This document shows, one piece after another, positions 5,454-12,070 of a stretch of DNA of 12,070 bases (position 1 is the first letter of the stretch; every line of letters begins with the position of its first letter). Origin of the DNA: CAZXTR01 sp964643615 (GTDB lineage: Bacteria > Pseudomonadota > Alphaproteobacteria > CAAHEQ01 > UBA3637); assembly GCA_964643615.1 (NCBI GenBank), contig CAZXTR010000027.1, positions 1-12,070 of the forward strand, written 5' to 3'. The notes under the pieces were generated by a model. It searched no databases and was not told the DNA's origin. It saw only the letters and a program-made list of their open reading frames with translations. Made by a program: the position numbers and the translations under genes.

Positions 5454-6140
5454 TTATTTGTGTAAATCCCGATATTTATTCCATAAATCGGGTCTTCGTT
5501 TTTGTGTGAATTGAATAGATTGTTCAAGTCGCCATTGTTGGATTTTTTTATGATGTCCAGAAAGCAAAACTTCAGGAACGTTCATGTTGTTCCAAACTTG
5601 GGGGCGTGTATATTGAGGGTATTCTAATAAGTCATTTGTAAAACTTTCCTCGTTTAAAGAAGATGCATTACCCAGTACGTTCGGAACATGGCGCAAAACG
5701 GCGTCTAACAAAGTTAATGCTGCGGGCTCTCCACCAGACAAAATAAAATCACCAATGCTGATTTCTTCGAAAGGCCACGATTGCAAAACACGTTCGTCAA
5801 CGCCTTCATATCGCCCGCAAAGAATAGTTATATTTTCTTGTTTTGCCAATTGGATGACTTTTTTTTGATTCAGAGGCACTCCGCGTGGGCTCATATAAAT
5901 CAAAGCGCCCGTTTTGTAATGTGCTTTTAAAGCCAAATCAATGACGTCAGCTTTCATCAACATGCCCGCGCCACCACCAAAGGGAACATCGTCCACTGTT
6001 TGATAGGCATCCGTTGTAAAAGAACGAATATCAACTGCGTTTAAAGAAAAAACACCATCCTCTAATGCTTTTCCAGCCAAAGAGTGACCTAACACTCCTG
6101 GGAACATTTCTGGGAACAAAGTCAAACAAGTAATATGCAT
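5454..6140 (-). CDS. trmD: tRNA (guanine37-N1)-methyltransferase
   Basis: A 228-residue SPOUT methyltransferase that uses SAM to make m1G37 in tRNAs with G36, preventing +1 frameshifting. Visible family motifs are FPEMFPG (9-15), DDVPFGGGAGM (50-60), MSPRGVPLNQ (83-92), LCGRYEGVDERV (107-118) and ISIGDFILSGGEPA (127-140). The last two shape the trefoil knot that binds SAM. Catalytic Asp170 is in ESFTNDLLEYPQYTRP. The length is close to usual. The start ATG shares one base with the rimM stop (TAATG), so the two are probably translationally coupled; GAAGGGAAG upstream provides the ribosome-binding site. Confidence 0.98.
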   Translation of the reverse strand: MHITCLTLFPEMFPGVLGHSLAGKALEDGVFSLNAVDIRSFTTDAYQTVDDVPFGGGAGMLMKADVIDLALKAHYKTGALIYMSPRGVPLNQKKVIQLAKQENITILCGRYEGVDERVLQSWPFEEISIGDFILSGGEPAALTLLDAVLRHVPNVLGNASSLNEESFTNDLLEYPQYTRPQVWNNMNVPEVLLSGHHKKIQQWRLEQSIQFTQKRRPDLWNKYRDLHK

Positions 6141-6655
6141 TATAACTTCCCTTCATTAATGGCGACAGGAAGGCGGACAATTAAAGTTTTTTTATCTGTG
6201 TTTATATTTAAAACAGTTTGCGAGTTAAAAACCAAAAGGATGGTTTCACCTTTATCAGGCTTGATTTCGAAAATATCACTCGCTCCATAATTGTGGACAG
6301 AGTGTAAAATCCCAACAACTCGACCGTCTTCATCAAAAGCCCTCATGCCCACCAAATCGCAAAAATAAAAAGAATTTTCTTGCATTGGAGGCAGTTGTTT
6401 TCTTTGAATAAATAAATCCGTTCCTTTTAACTCTTGAGCCTTGTTTCTATCGCGAACACCGTTGATTTGAGCGATTAATAGGTTGCCCTTTATGCTGATG
6501 ACTTGAATATCCATAACATGCCCACAATGATTAACAATTGGCGCATATGCCGCAAATGTTGATGGCTTTTCAAGAAAGGCATTAATTTTTACCATTCCTT
6601 TAATTCCATGCGGAGCAACAATTTTTCCAATTTGAATTAATGTGTTCATGTGCAT
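6140..6655 (-). CDS. rimM: Ribosome maturation factor RimM
   Basis: A 171-residue protein that binds ribosomal protein S19 and helps mature the 30S head. The N-terminal barrel starts with IGKIVAPHGIKGMVKI (8-23) and runs to about 90. The PRC-barrel follows with FYFCDLVGMRAFDEDGRVVGILHSVHNYGASDIFEI (about 96-131) and a C-terminal strand region. Two ATGs are available (6655 and 6649) and neither has a strong Shine-Dalgarno; translation may depend on ribosomes leaving rpsP, whose stop is 11 bp upstream. The gene is third in the ffh operon and overlaps trmD by one base. Confidence 0.97.
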   Translation of the reverse strand: MHMNTLIQIGKIVAPHGIKGMVKINAFLEKPSTFAAYAPIVNHCGHVMDIQVISIKGNLLIAQINGVRDRNKAQELKGTDLFIQRKQLPPMQENSFYFCDLVGMRAFDEDGRVVGILHSVHNYGASDIFEIKPDKGETILLVFNSQTVLNINTDKKTLIVRLPVAINEGKL

Positions 6656-6666
6656 TCAATTCTTAA

Positions 6667-7095
6667 TTAAGCTTGAGGCGTTTCTTTGGAAGAAACCGAG
6701 GCTTGTTCAACCTCTTGTTTGGCTTGTTCTTCTGCGTCACGTTTAGCTTGTTCTTTTTCGGCCGCGACCTTTAACCGTTCTTGGGCTTTTGTTTTTGGTG
6801 CTGATTGTTTGGGTTGTTGATCGTTTGTTTTTATTTTTGGCATTTCGGTCAAGCCTATTTTTGCCATCAATCGTGCAAGACGATCGGATGGTTGAGCTCC
6901 CTTTAACAACCAAAATTTTGCTTTTTCTTGATCAATTTTGAAATGTTCTGCGCTGTCCTTTGGAACTAGAGGATTATAAAACCCTAACATTTCAATAAAA
7001 CGTCCATCGCGTGGCGAACGGCTGTCGGCAACGACAATTTTGTGGAAAGGCCGTTTTTTTGAACCGCCTCGTGCTAATCTGATACGAACTGACAT
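6667..7095 (-). CDS. rpsP: 30S ribosomal protein S16 with long charged C-terminal tail
   Basis: A 142-residue protein. Residues 1-85 are a standard S16, with SVRIRLARGGSKKRPFHKIV (2-21), ADSRSPRDGRFIEMLGFYNP (23-42) and QPSDRLARLMAKIGL (68-82). S16 is an early-assembly protein of the 30S body. Residues from about 86 on are low-complexity and rich in K, Q, A and E. They lie beyond the bacterial core of 80-90 residues; extended S16 tails are known in alphaproteobacteria. The start ATG at 7095 follows AAAGGA. It lies 28 bp after ffh with no terminator between them, so it should share the ffh transcript. Confidence 0.97.
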   Translation of the reverse strand: MSVRIRLARGGSKKRPFHKIVVADSRSPRDGRFIEMLGFYNPLVPKDSAEHFKIDQEKAKFWLLKGAQPSDRLARLMAKIGLTEMPKIKTNDQQPKQSAPKTKAQERLKVAAEKEQAKRDAEEQAKQEVEQASVSSKETPQA

Positions 7096-7123
7096 TTAAA
7101 TTCCTTTCTTTTGTTTCAGTTAG

Positions 7124-8512
7124 TTACATTTTAAAGGGAGGAAATCCTCCCCCATTCATCAAAGGGTTTCCGCCACCTATTAATCCTTTCATCGCTGAAA
7201 GAGAGGCTATTGGGCCCATTTTCTTGAATTTCTTTATGGCAAACGCCATTTGTTCATATTGTTTTAAAATTTTATTAACGTCATTAACGGTGAGGCCTGC
7301 CCCTTTTGCTATGCGTATTTTGCGGGAAGATTTTAATATTTCAGGATGACGACGTTCAAAAGGCGTCATGGATAAAATAATGGCTTCTTGACGAGCTAAC
7401 ATTTTATTATCCATATTTGCTTTTTCAATTTTTTCTTTGAATTTAGCCATTCCAGGGATCATCATCATGATACCCTTAATATCGCCCAAGTTTTTAATTT
7501 GTTGTAATTGTTTAAGCATGTCATTCAAATCGAACTTTCCGCTCATCATTCGTTCAGCAACTTGTTGAGCTTCTGCTTGGTTGACTTTTTCCTTGGCCGT
7601 TTCAACCAACCCAACAATGTCGCCCATGCCCAAAATTCTGCCTGCAATGCGCTTAGCATCAAAAACCTCTAATGCATCCGTTTTTTCCCCCACGCCAAGG
7701 AACTTAATCGGTTGCCCTGTCGTGATATGCATAGATAAAGCCGAACCACCACGTGCATCTCCATCAACTCTTGTCAAAACGATACCCGTTAAGGCAAGCT
7801 TATCATGAAAAGATTGTGCAACATGGATAGCATCTTGCCCCATCAAAGAATCCACAACAAGCAAAATTTCCACTGGGTTGGATAATGTAGCAATATTCTT
7901 GACTTCTTGCATCATTGTATCGTCTACATGTAACCGACCAGCTGTATCCAAAATTAAGACGTCATAGGCTTCTTTTTTTGCCATTTCGATGGCGCGTTTT
8001 GTAATTTCAAGCGGATTTTGTTGTGGGAAAATAGGTAAGGTTGCAATATTTGTTTGGTCTCCTAGTCCTGCTAATTGTTCTTGTGCCGCGGGACGATAGA
8101 TATCCAAAGAGGCCATCAATACTTTTTTCCCATCTTTTTTTAATCGAAGAGCTAATTTTGTGCAGGAAGTTGTTTTCCCAGAACCTTGCAATCCTACCAT
8201 CATAAAAATAGAAGGACCGTAGGATGCAAATTGCAACGAACTGGGTTCTTCTCCCAATGTCTTTACTAAAGCGTCATACACAATTTTAACGACTTGTTGA
8301 GCTGGTTGAACGGAATGAATGATGTTTTGTCCTATAGCTTGATTTTTAACATCAGCGATAAATGATTTTACAACTGGAAGAGCTACATCGGCCTCTAACA
8401 AAGCGATTTTAATTTCGCGCATAGCTTCTTCAACCATGTCTTGGGTTAAAATCCCTCGACCTTTGATTTTTTCTAAAACTTGTCCTAATTTTTCGGACAA
8501 AGAACGAAACAT
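7124..8512 (-). CDS. ffh: Signal recognition particle protein Ffh (SRP54)
   Basis: A 462-residue GTPase that binds signal sequences and 4.5S RNA and delivers ribosomes to FtsY at the membrane. The N domain is about 1-88. The G domain has P-loop GLQGSGKTT (107-115), DTAGR (189-193), TRVD (247-250, usually TKxD) followed by GDARGG, and GVGEKTDALEVFD (273-285). The M domain is about 320-462, with MMMIPGMAKFKEK and the RNA-binding SSRKIRIAKGAG (395-406). The C-terminus is Gly/Met-rich. The TKxD lysine-to-arginine change is conservative and seen in some Ffh proteins. The start ATG at 8512 is preceded by AGAGG at 6 nt spacing. It is first in a five-gene operon with a strong promoter and structured leader. 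Confidence 0.98.
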   Translation of the reverse strand: MFRSLSEKLGQVLEKIKGRGILTQDMVEEAMREIKIALLEADVALPVVKSFIADVKNQAIGQNIIHSVQPAQQVVKIVYDALVKTLGEEPSSLQFASYGPSIFMMVGLQGSGKTTSCTKLALRLKKDGKKVLMASLDIYRPAAQEQLAGLGDQTNIATLPIFPQQNPLEITKRAIEMAKKEAYDVLILDTAGRLHVDDTMMQEVKNIATLSNPVEILLVVDSLMGQDAIHVAQSFHDKLALTGIVLTRVDGDARGGSALSMHITTGQPIKFLGVGEKTDALEVFDAKRIAGRILGMGDIVGLVETAKEKVNQAEAQQVAERMMSGKFDLNDMLKQLQQIKNLGDIKGIMMMIPGMAKFKEKIEKANMDNKMLARQEAIILSMTPFERRHPEILKSSRKIRIAKGAGLTVNDVNKILKQYEQMAFAIKKFKKMGPIASLSAMKGLIGGGNPLMNGGGFPPFKM

Positions 8513-8614
8513 CGCGACCTCTTTTGTTCATATAAAAGCAAAACCACCTGTGAGCGTATTCGCCGGCAAGTGTATCTCCGTAGAGACTGTTTTCTCACAG
8601 TTCTTTGAAAATTA
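8513..8614 (-). promoter_or_regulatory. Structured 5' leader of the ffh operon
   Basis: The leader is about 100 nt on the minus strand. CTGTGAG (8600-8594) pairs exactly with CTCACAG (8554-8548), enclosing a hairpin GTCTC-TACG-GAGAT (about 8588-8575) whose C(UACG)G loop is of the very stable UNCG type, and then a GC-rich GCCGGC. A competing local hairpin, ACTGT-GAGAAA-ACAGT, uses the same 5' strand, so the two folds exclude each other. The hairpin strand TCTCT could also pair with the ribosome-binding AGAGG. I recognise no known riboswitch or r-protein leader; regulation is inferred from pairing only. Confidence 0.45.
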
Positions 8615-8620
8615 GTATAA

Positions 8621-8649
8621 ATTATGGCAAGATTTTGAAAAAGAGTCAA
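8621..8649 (-). promoter_or_regulatory. Strong sigma70-type promoter of the ffh operon
   Basis: On the minus strand TTGACT (8649-8644) and CATAAT (8626-8621) are separated by exactly 17 nt; each box matches 5 of 6 consensus bases. It lies about 25 bp past the stop codon of the efflux permease gene. I saw no GC-rich terminator between them, so some read-through from the efflux operon is possible. Confidence 0.78.
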
Positions 8650-8673
8650 GTCATTTTTTAATCGAAAATAATT

Positions 8674-9891
8674 TTATTGATATCTTAAAGATTCAATAGG
8701 ATCTAATTTCATAGCTTTGAACGCGGGAAATAATCCAGACAAGATGCCTACAACTAAAGCGACTGAAACGGACAAAACGATTGTCCACAGAGAAATGGGA
8801 ACGTTTTTTTCAAAGATATATCCGCCTAATTGTGAAACGCCAATTCCTAAAATTAAACCCATCATACTACCCATAAAGGAAATTAAAACGGCTTCGACCA
8901 AAAATTGTGATATAATCCATTTGTTTGGTGCCCCCAAGGCTTTACGAGTCCCTATTTCTCGGGTTCTTTCTGTGACGGAAACAAGCATCATATTCATAAT
9001 GCCAATGCTTCCAACAATTAATGAAATAGATGCAATTGCAGCCAATAACAAAGAAAGGTAAAATCCTACTTTTTTAACCTGTTCAACCAACTCGGCCATG
9101 TTCCGAATAGTGAAATCATCTTTTTGGCTTTCTTTTAAATGGTGGCGTGCACGTAATAAATAAGTCACTCGTTGCATGACGGTATCCAATTTATCTTCGG
9201 TATTGACTTCGACAAATCCGATATTAATCATTTGCGGTTGCCTTGCTCCTCGAATTTTTTGGCGCAAAGTTGAAAAGGGCATTAAAATGATATTGTCCTG
9301 GTCGTTCCCGGCCAATCCAGGCCCTTTGGCTTTTAACGTTCCAACAACGACGAAAGGAATGTTTTGCAACCGAATGGTTTTCCCAATCGGATTTTCAAAT
9401 CCAAATAATTCATCCACAACAGTTTGTCCTAAAATGACATATGATGCCGCAGATTTTAAATGGCGGCGCGTAAAGGCGATGCCACGTTCTATTTCCCAAT
9501 TCCCAACGGACAAATAATCGGGAGTTGTTCCTGTGCTGGTGACGCTCCAATTATTTTTCCCGTAAACGGCTTGTACTTCGGCTTGCGTAGCGTATGAAGT
9601 TGTCAATACGTCTTTTAATTCTTTTATGGCATCCATATCTTGGCGGGATACAGTTGGGCGTCCCATGGCGGTACGCAAGCCTCCAGAAGATGAAGCCCCG
9701 GGTAAAACTAACAACAAATTGCCGCCCATGCTTTCAAAACTTTCGTCAATCATATTTTGAACTGTTTGTCCAACAGCAACCATCAAAACTACAGCAGCAA
9801 CGCCAATCATAATTCCGAGCGTTGTTAAAAACGTTCGCATTTTATAGGCTGTAATAGAAATCCAAGCTTCTGGAAAAATCAACCTAAACAT
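8674..9891 (-). CDS. MacB-like ABC transporter permease (FtsX family)
   Basis: A 405-residue inner-membrane permease. The layout is that of MacB without its ATPase: one N-terminal membrane helix (about 21-42, TTLGIMIGVAAVVLMVAV), a large periplasmic domain (about 43-270), then three C-terminal helices at about 276-300, 330-352 and 362-390. Between the first two C-terminal helices is the cytoplasmic ERTREIGTRKALGA segment that contacts the ATPase. The C-terminus KLDPIESLRYQ is typical. Such permeases use ATP hydrolysis to drive periplasmic substrates through a TolC duct. The start overlaps the ATPase stop by 8 nt. It is last in the efflux operon. The substrate (macrolide, peptide, lipid or other) cannot be told from sequence. 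Confidence 0.93.
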   Translation of the reverse strand: MFRLIFPEAWISITAYKMRTFLTTLGIMIGVAAVVLMVAVGQTVQNMIDESFESMGGNLLLVLPGASSSGGLRTAMGRPTVSRQDMDAIKELKDVLTTSYATQAEVQAVYGKNNWSVTSTGTTPDYLSVGNWEIERGIAFTRRHLKSAASYVILGQTVVDELFGFENPIGKTIRLQNIPFVVVGTLKAKGPGLAGNDQDNIILMPFSTLRQKIRGARQPQMINIGFVEVNTEDKLDTVMQRVTYLLRARHHLKESQKDDFTIRNMAELVEQVKKVGFYLSLLLAAIASISLIVGSIGIMNMMLVSVTERTREIGTRKALGAPNKWIISQFLVEAVLISFMGSMMGLILGIGVSQLGGYIFEKNVPISLWTIVLSVSVALVVGILSGLFPAFKAMKLDPIESLRYQ

Positions 9892-10609
9892 TTTTTAACT
9901 CCCTGTAATCTTTAACAAGACCATCGTAGTTAATCAATCCATCCGCGATGCAAATTAATCGTGTGGCGTATCGGGCAATATCAGGTTCGTGTGTTACTAA
10001 AACAATTGTAATGCCTTGTGTGTTTAACTCATTAAATAAAGACATTATTCCATAAGACGTTTTCGAATCCAAATTACCTGTTGGTTCGTCTGCCAAAATC
10101 AAAGTAGGATTGTTAATTAAAGCTCGTGCAATTGCTACCCGTTGTTGCATTCCGCCAGACAGCTGATTAGGAATGCGGCGTTCGTAACCTTTAAGCCCAA
10201 CTTTTTCCAACATAATGGAAGCTTTCTCAAAGCATTCCTTTTTTCCTGCGCCTTGGTATAGCAAAGGCAAAGAAACATTGTCTGCGATTGTTCGTTTCAT
10301 TAATAAATTAAAACTTTGGAAAACAAAACCTAATGTTTTGCTTCGGACTTTTGCTAAATCATCATCATTTAGTCGAGACACTTCGAGACCATTCAAAATG
10401 TATTGCCCGCTTGTCGGCCTATCCAAACAACCAATGACATTCATCAACGTTGATTTCCCAGAACCAGAATGTCCCATAATTGCGACAAACTCTCCTTGAT
10501 GAATATAAAAAGTCAACCCCTTTAATACTTGTTGATTCATTCCGCTGGGCATGTAATAGGTTTTGGTTAAATTTTTGACTTCGACGACTTTTTGTGCTGT
10601 TTTTATCAT
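9884..10609 (-). CDS. ABC transporter ATP-binding protein of the MacB/LolD type
   Basis: A 241-residue cytosolic ATPase. Walker A GHSGSGKST is at 46-54, the Q-loop glutamine at 98, signature LSGGMQQR at 150-157, Walker B ILADEPTG at 171-178 with catalytic Glu175, and H-loop His207 in VTHEPD. VFQSFNLL and DNVSLPLLYQG are typical of the MacB/LolD branch. I start at ATG 10609, one base after the stop of the adaptor gene, with AGGA just upstream. A longer start at 10657 would add 16 non-conserved residues inside the adaptor gene. The neighbouring permease is its partner; the two together equal one MacB chain. Confidence 0.95.
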   Translation of the reverse strand: MIKTAQKVVEVKNLTKTYYMPSGMNQQVLKGLTFYIHQGEFVAIMGHSGSGKSTLMNVIGCLDRPTSGQYILNGLEVSRLNDDDLAKVRSKTLGFVFQSFNLLMKRTIADNVSLPLLYQGAGKKECFEKASIMLEKVGLKGYERRIPNQLSGGMQQRVAIARALINNPTLILADEPTGNLDSKTSYGIMSLFNELNTQGITIVLVTHEPDIARYATRLICIADGLINYDGLVKDYRELKNV

Positions 10610-10610
10610 A

Positions 10611-11750
10611 TTATGGTCCTGGATGTCTTCCCAGTCCAGACGATTTTGAACTAGCAATAAATTCAGAAATAACTTGTGTTCCTTCGGATAATCCGCTCAA
10701 CACTTCAGCATGAACAATATCTGTTAATCCCAATTCAATGATATGCGGTTTTATTTGTCCTTTTTCAAATGTGTAAACGACAGCTTGAGTTGCTTTTAAA
10801 TTTGACGGACGTTGACCGAGCATGTTTTGACGAAGTAAAGCAGAAGGTTTAAATTGAATTGTTGTATTTGGAATGCGCAAGACATTTTTCTTCTCATTTG
10901 TTGTAATTGTTACAAAAGCCGTCATGCCGGGTAATAATTTTTTATCGTTATTATTGACTTCAATAATTACAGTGTACATAACAACATTTTGTTCTTCGGT
11001 AGGGTTAAGACGAATTTGTTTGACCTTTCCGTTAAATGTATCCGATGGATAGGCATCCACAGAAAATTCAGAAGACATGCCGTATTGAATCTTGCCAATA
11101 TCTGCTTCGGACACAGAGGCTTCTATTTGCATTAATTTTAAATTTTCTGCAATAGTGAATAATGTCGGAGTTGAAAAAGAAGCGGCGACCGTTTGTCCTT
11201 CTTCAACTTCTTTTGAAATGACGGTTCCAGAAACGGGGGATACAATGCGTGCATAATCGATATTTTGTTGAGCTTTGTTGTATCTTGCTTGAGCACTTAA
11301 CAAATTAGATTCTGCAGAAACTTTATCAATTTCAGCCTGTTCCATTTCTGCTTTTGCAATTAATTTTTGACCGTACAAATCTTTATATCGTTTAAAGTTT
11401 AATTCAGCTACCTTCATTTTAGATTGAGCCAAATCTAATTGTGCCTTGCTTTCAGTCAAACTTTCGTTTAATAAAAATTTGTCAAGTTCGGCTAACAGTT
11501 GATCTTTTTCAACTTCATCGTTATAGTCGGCATAAACTTTTTCGATAATGCCAGATACCTGTGTCCCAACACTGACAACATTAATGGGTTGTAATGTTCC
11601 TGTGGCAGTTACGCATTCGGTGACATCTCCTTTTTCGACTTTGACGAATTCGAATTGTTTTGTGTTCAATTTTTCTGATGGACTTAAAATAAAACAGATT
11701 GATAAAAGTCCGATGATAATTAAAAAAATGACGATTATTTTCTTTTTCAA
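10611..11750 (-). CDS. macA: MacA-like periplasmic adaptor (membrane fusion) protein
   Basis: A 379-residue HlyD/MacA-family protein joining the inner-membrane pump to the TolC-like duct. A membrane helix spans about 4-22. The lipoyl half-motifs are VSVGTQVSGIIEKVYADYNDEV (about 60-81) and ARIVSPVSGTVISKEVEEGQTV (about 166-187). Between them, at about 90-165, lies an Ala/Glu/Lys-rich coiled-coil hairpin. The beta-barrel and membrane-proximal domains follow, with LLPGMTAFVTI at about 273. The start is TTG, justified by GGAG exactly 8 nt upstream and by the absence of any nearby ATG. It overlaps the TolC-like stop codon (TTGA). The C-terminal tail ends in GLGRHPGP. The symbol is by family similarity, not proven orthology. 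Confidence 0.92.
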   Translation of the reverse strand: MKKKIIVIFLIIIGLLSICFILSPSEKLNTKQFEFVKVEKGDVTECVTATGTLQPINVVSVGTQVSGIIEKVYADYNDEVEKDQLLAELDKFLLNESLTESKAQLDLAQSKMKVAELNFKRYKDLYGQKLIAKAEMEQAEIDKVSAESNLLSAQARYNKAQQNIDYARIVSPVSGTVISKEVEEGQTVAASFSTPTLFTIAENLKLMQIEASVSEADIGKIQYGMSSEFSVDAYPSDTFNGKVKQIRLNPTEEQNVVMYTVIIEVNNNDKKLLPGMTAFVTITTNEKKNVLRIPNTTIQFKPSALLRQNMLGQRPSNLKATQAVVYTFEKGQIKPHIIELGLTDIVHAEVLSGLSEGTQVISEFIASSKSSGLGRHPGP

Positions 11751-12070
11751 TTTTTTTTCTCCATTTGCCCAAGCGCCCGCATTAGGTTGTTTTTGGCAAT
11801 TAAGTAATTATAAAAACTGGTGCTATATTCAATTCGTGCCGAAGCCAATTGAGATTGCGAATCCAACAAAGTTAAAATATTGGCTTTGCCGATTTTATAA
11901 GATTCAAATGCAACGCGTTCTGATTCTTGAGCGCTTTTTAATAATGTTTGACTAATTTCGTGTGTTTGACGGGAGGTTTTATAATCTTGTACAGCAGTCC
12001 ACACATCATTTTCGACATCAATTTTTAATTGATTCAGCTGTTCTTCTGTTTGTTTTTGTTCAAATCGAGC
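11747..12070 (-). CDS. TolC-like outer-membrane efflux protein, C-terminal part, cut by the right edge
   Basis: The frame is open from the stop at 11747 to the last base, showing 107 residues; the N-terminal three quarters lie outside the window. The visible part is a long helical stretch, with QKQTEEQLNQLKIDVENDVW, then VAFESYKIGKANILTLLDSQ and LASARIEYSTSFYNYLIAKN, ending in LMRALGQMEKKN. The pattern YxxGxxxxLxLLDxQxxLxxAxxxY...NLxRALG is the TolC/OEP C-terminal repeat. A GTG at 12004 could look like a start but is internal, since the same frame and the family pattern continue upstream. It is the first visible gene of the efflux operon and overlaps macA by 4 nt. Confidence 0.9.
   Translation of the reverse strand, partial: ARFEQKQTEEQLNQLKIDVENDVWTAVQDYKTSRQTHEISQTLLKSAQESERVAFESYKIGKANILTLLDSQSQLASARIEYSTSFYNYLIAKNNLMRALGQMEKKN

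Noticed and set aside
5128..5514. 128-residue plus-strand frame opposite rplS and the end of trmD
   Set aside because: It is antisense to two highly conserved genes and has no recognisable protein features.
8548..8600. Guanidine-II (mini-ykkC) riboswitch in the ffh leader
   Set aside because: There is one TACGG-containing hairpin, but the motif needs two ACGR-loop hairpins and the downstream genes are not guanidine-related.
9176..9517. 113-residue plus-strand frame opposite the MacB-like permease
   Set aside because: It mirrors conserved permease codons and lacks promoter, ribosome-binding site and domain.

Overview
The window looks like a low-GC alphaproteobacterial chromosome, most likely from a host-associated lineage such as Holosporales or Rickettsiales relatives. 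This is inferred from the alphaproteobacterial-type elongator tRNA-Met, the gene order ffh-rpsP-rimM-trmD-rplS, a DUF2065 gene directly in front of a Do-like protease, AT-rich spacers and tight gene overlaps. It cannot be narrowed further without a database search. Nearly all genes lie on the minus strand; the one plus-strand gene is an alpha/beta hydrolase.

Layout, left to right. (1) 1-321: the 5' part of a tRNA-Met runs off the left edge. Upstream of it is a second tRNA-Met-like 5' half that lacks its T arm and 3' acceptor strand, yet has a near-consensus promoter. The spacer between them has nested inverted repeats. (2) 318-1757: a SHOCT-like/DUF805 membrane protein gene and a divergently transcribed alpha/beta hydrolase gene. 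(3) 1741-4097: a very compact operon, promoter - ThyX-like protein - DUF2065 - HtrA/Do serine protease - holC (DNA polymerase III chi), in which each gene overlaps the next. The ThyX-like protein has kept the family scaffold but lost the flavin/dUMP-binding signature, so it is probably a pseudoenzyme. (4) 4099-4507: a monocistronic cold-shock protein gene with terminator, long leader and promoter. (5) About 4508-5038: AT-rich non-coding DNA with one long inverted repeat. (6) 5039-8649: the signal-recognition and ribosome-maturation operon ffh-rpsP-rimM-trmD-rplS, with a very good promoter, a structured leader of about 100 nt and a terminator. (7) 8674-12070: a tripartite efflux operon, TolC-like (partial) - MacA-like adaptor - ABC ATPase - MacB-like permease, with ATPase and permease as separate proteins.

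How the genes work together. The efflux operon encodes an inner-membrane ABC pump, a periplasmic adaptor and an outer-membrane duct. The ffh operon couples co-translational membrane targeting with ribosomal proteins S16 and L19, 30S maturation (RimM) and m1G37 tRNA methylation (TrmD). The ThyX-like/DUF2065/protease cluster resembles the alphaproteobacterial arrangement thyA-folA-hflK-hflC-DUF2065-degP as I recall it, but here without folA and hflKC. The most interesting points are the ThyX pseudoenzyme and its condensed locus, the promoter-bearing tRNA-Met fragment, and the ffh leader with two competing hairpins. I saw no CRISPR array, insertion sequence, prophage or defence system.
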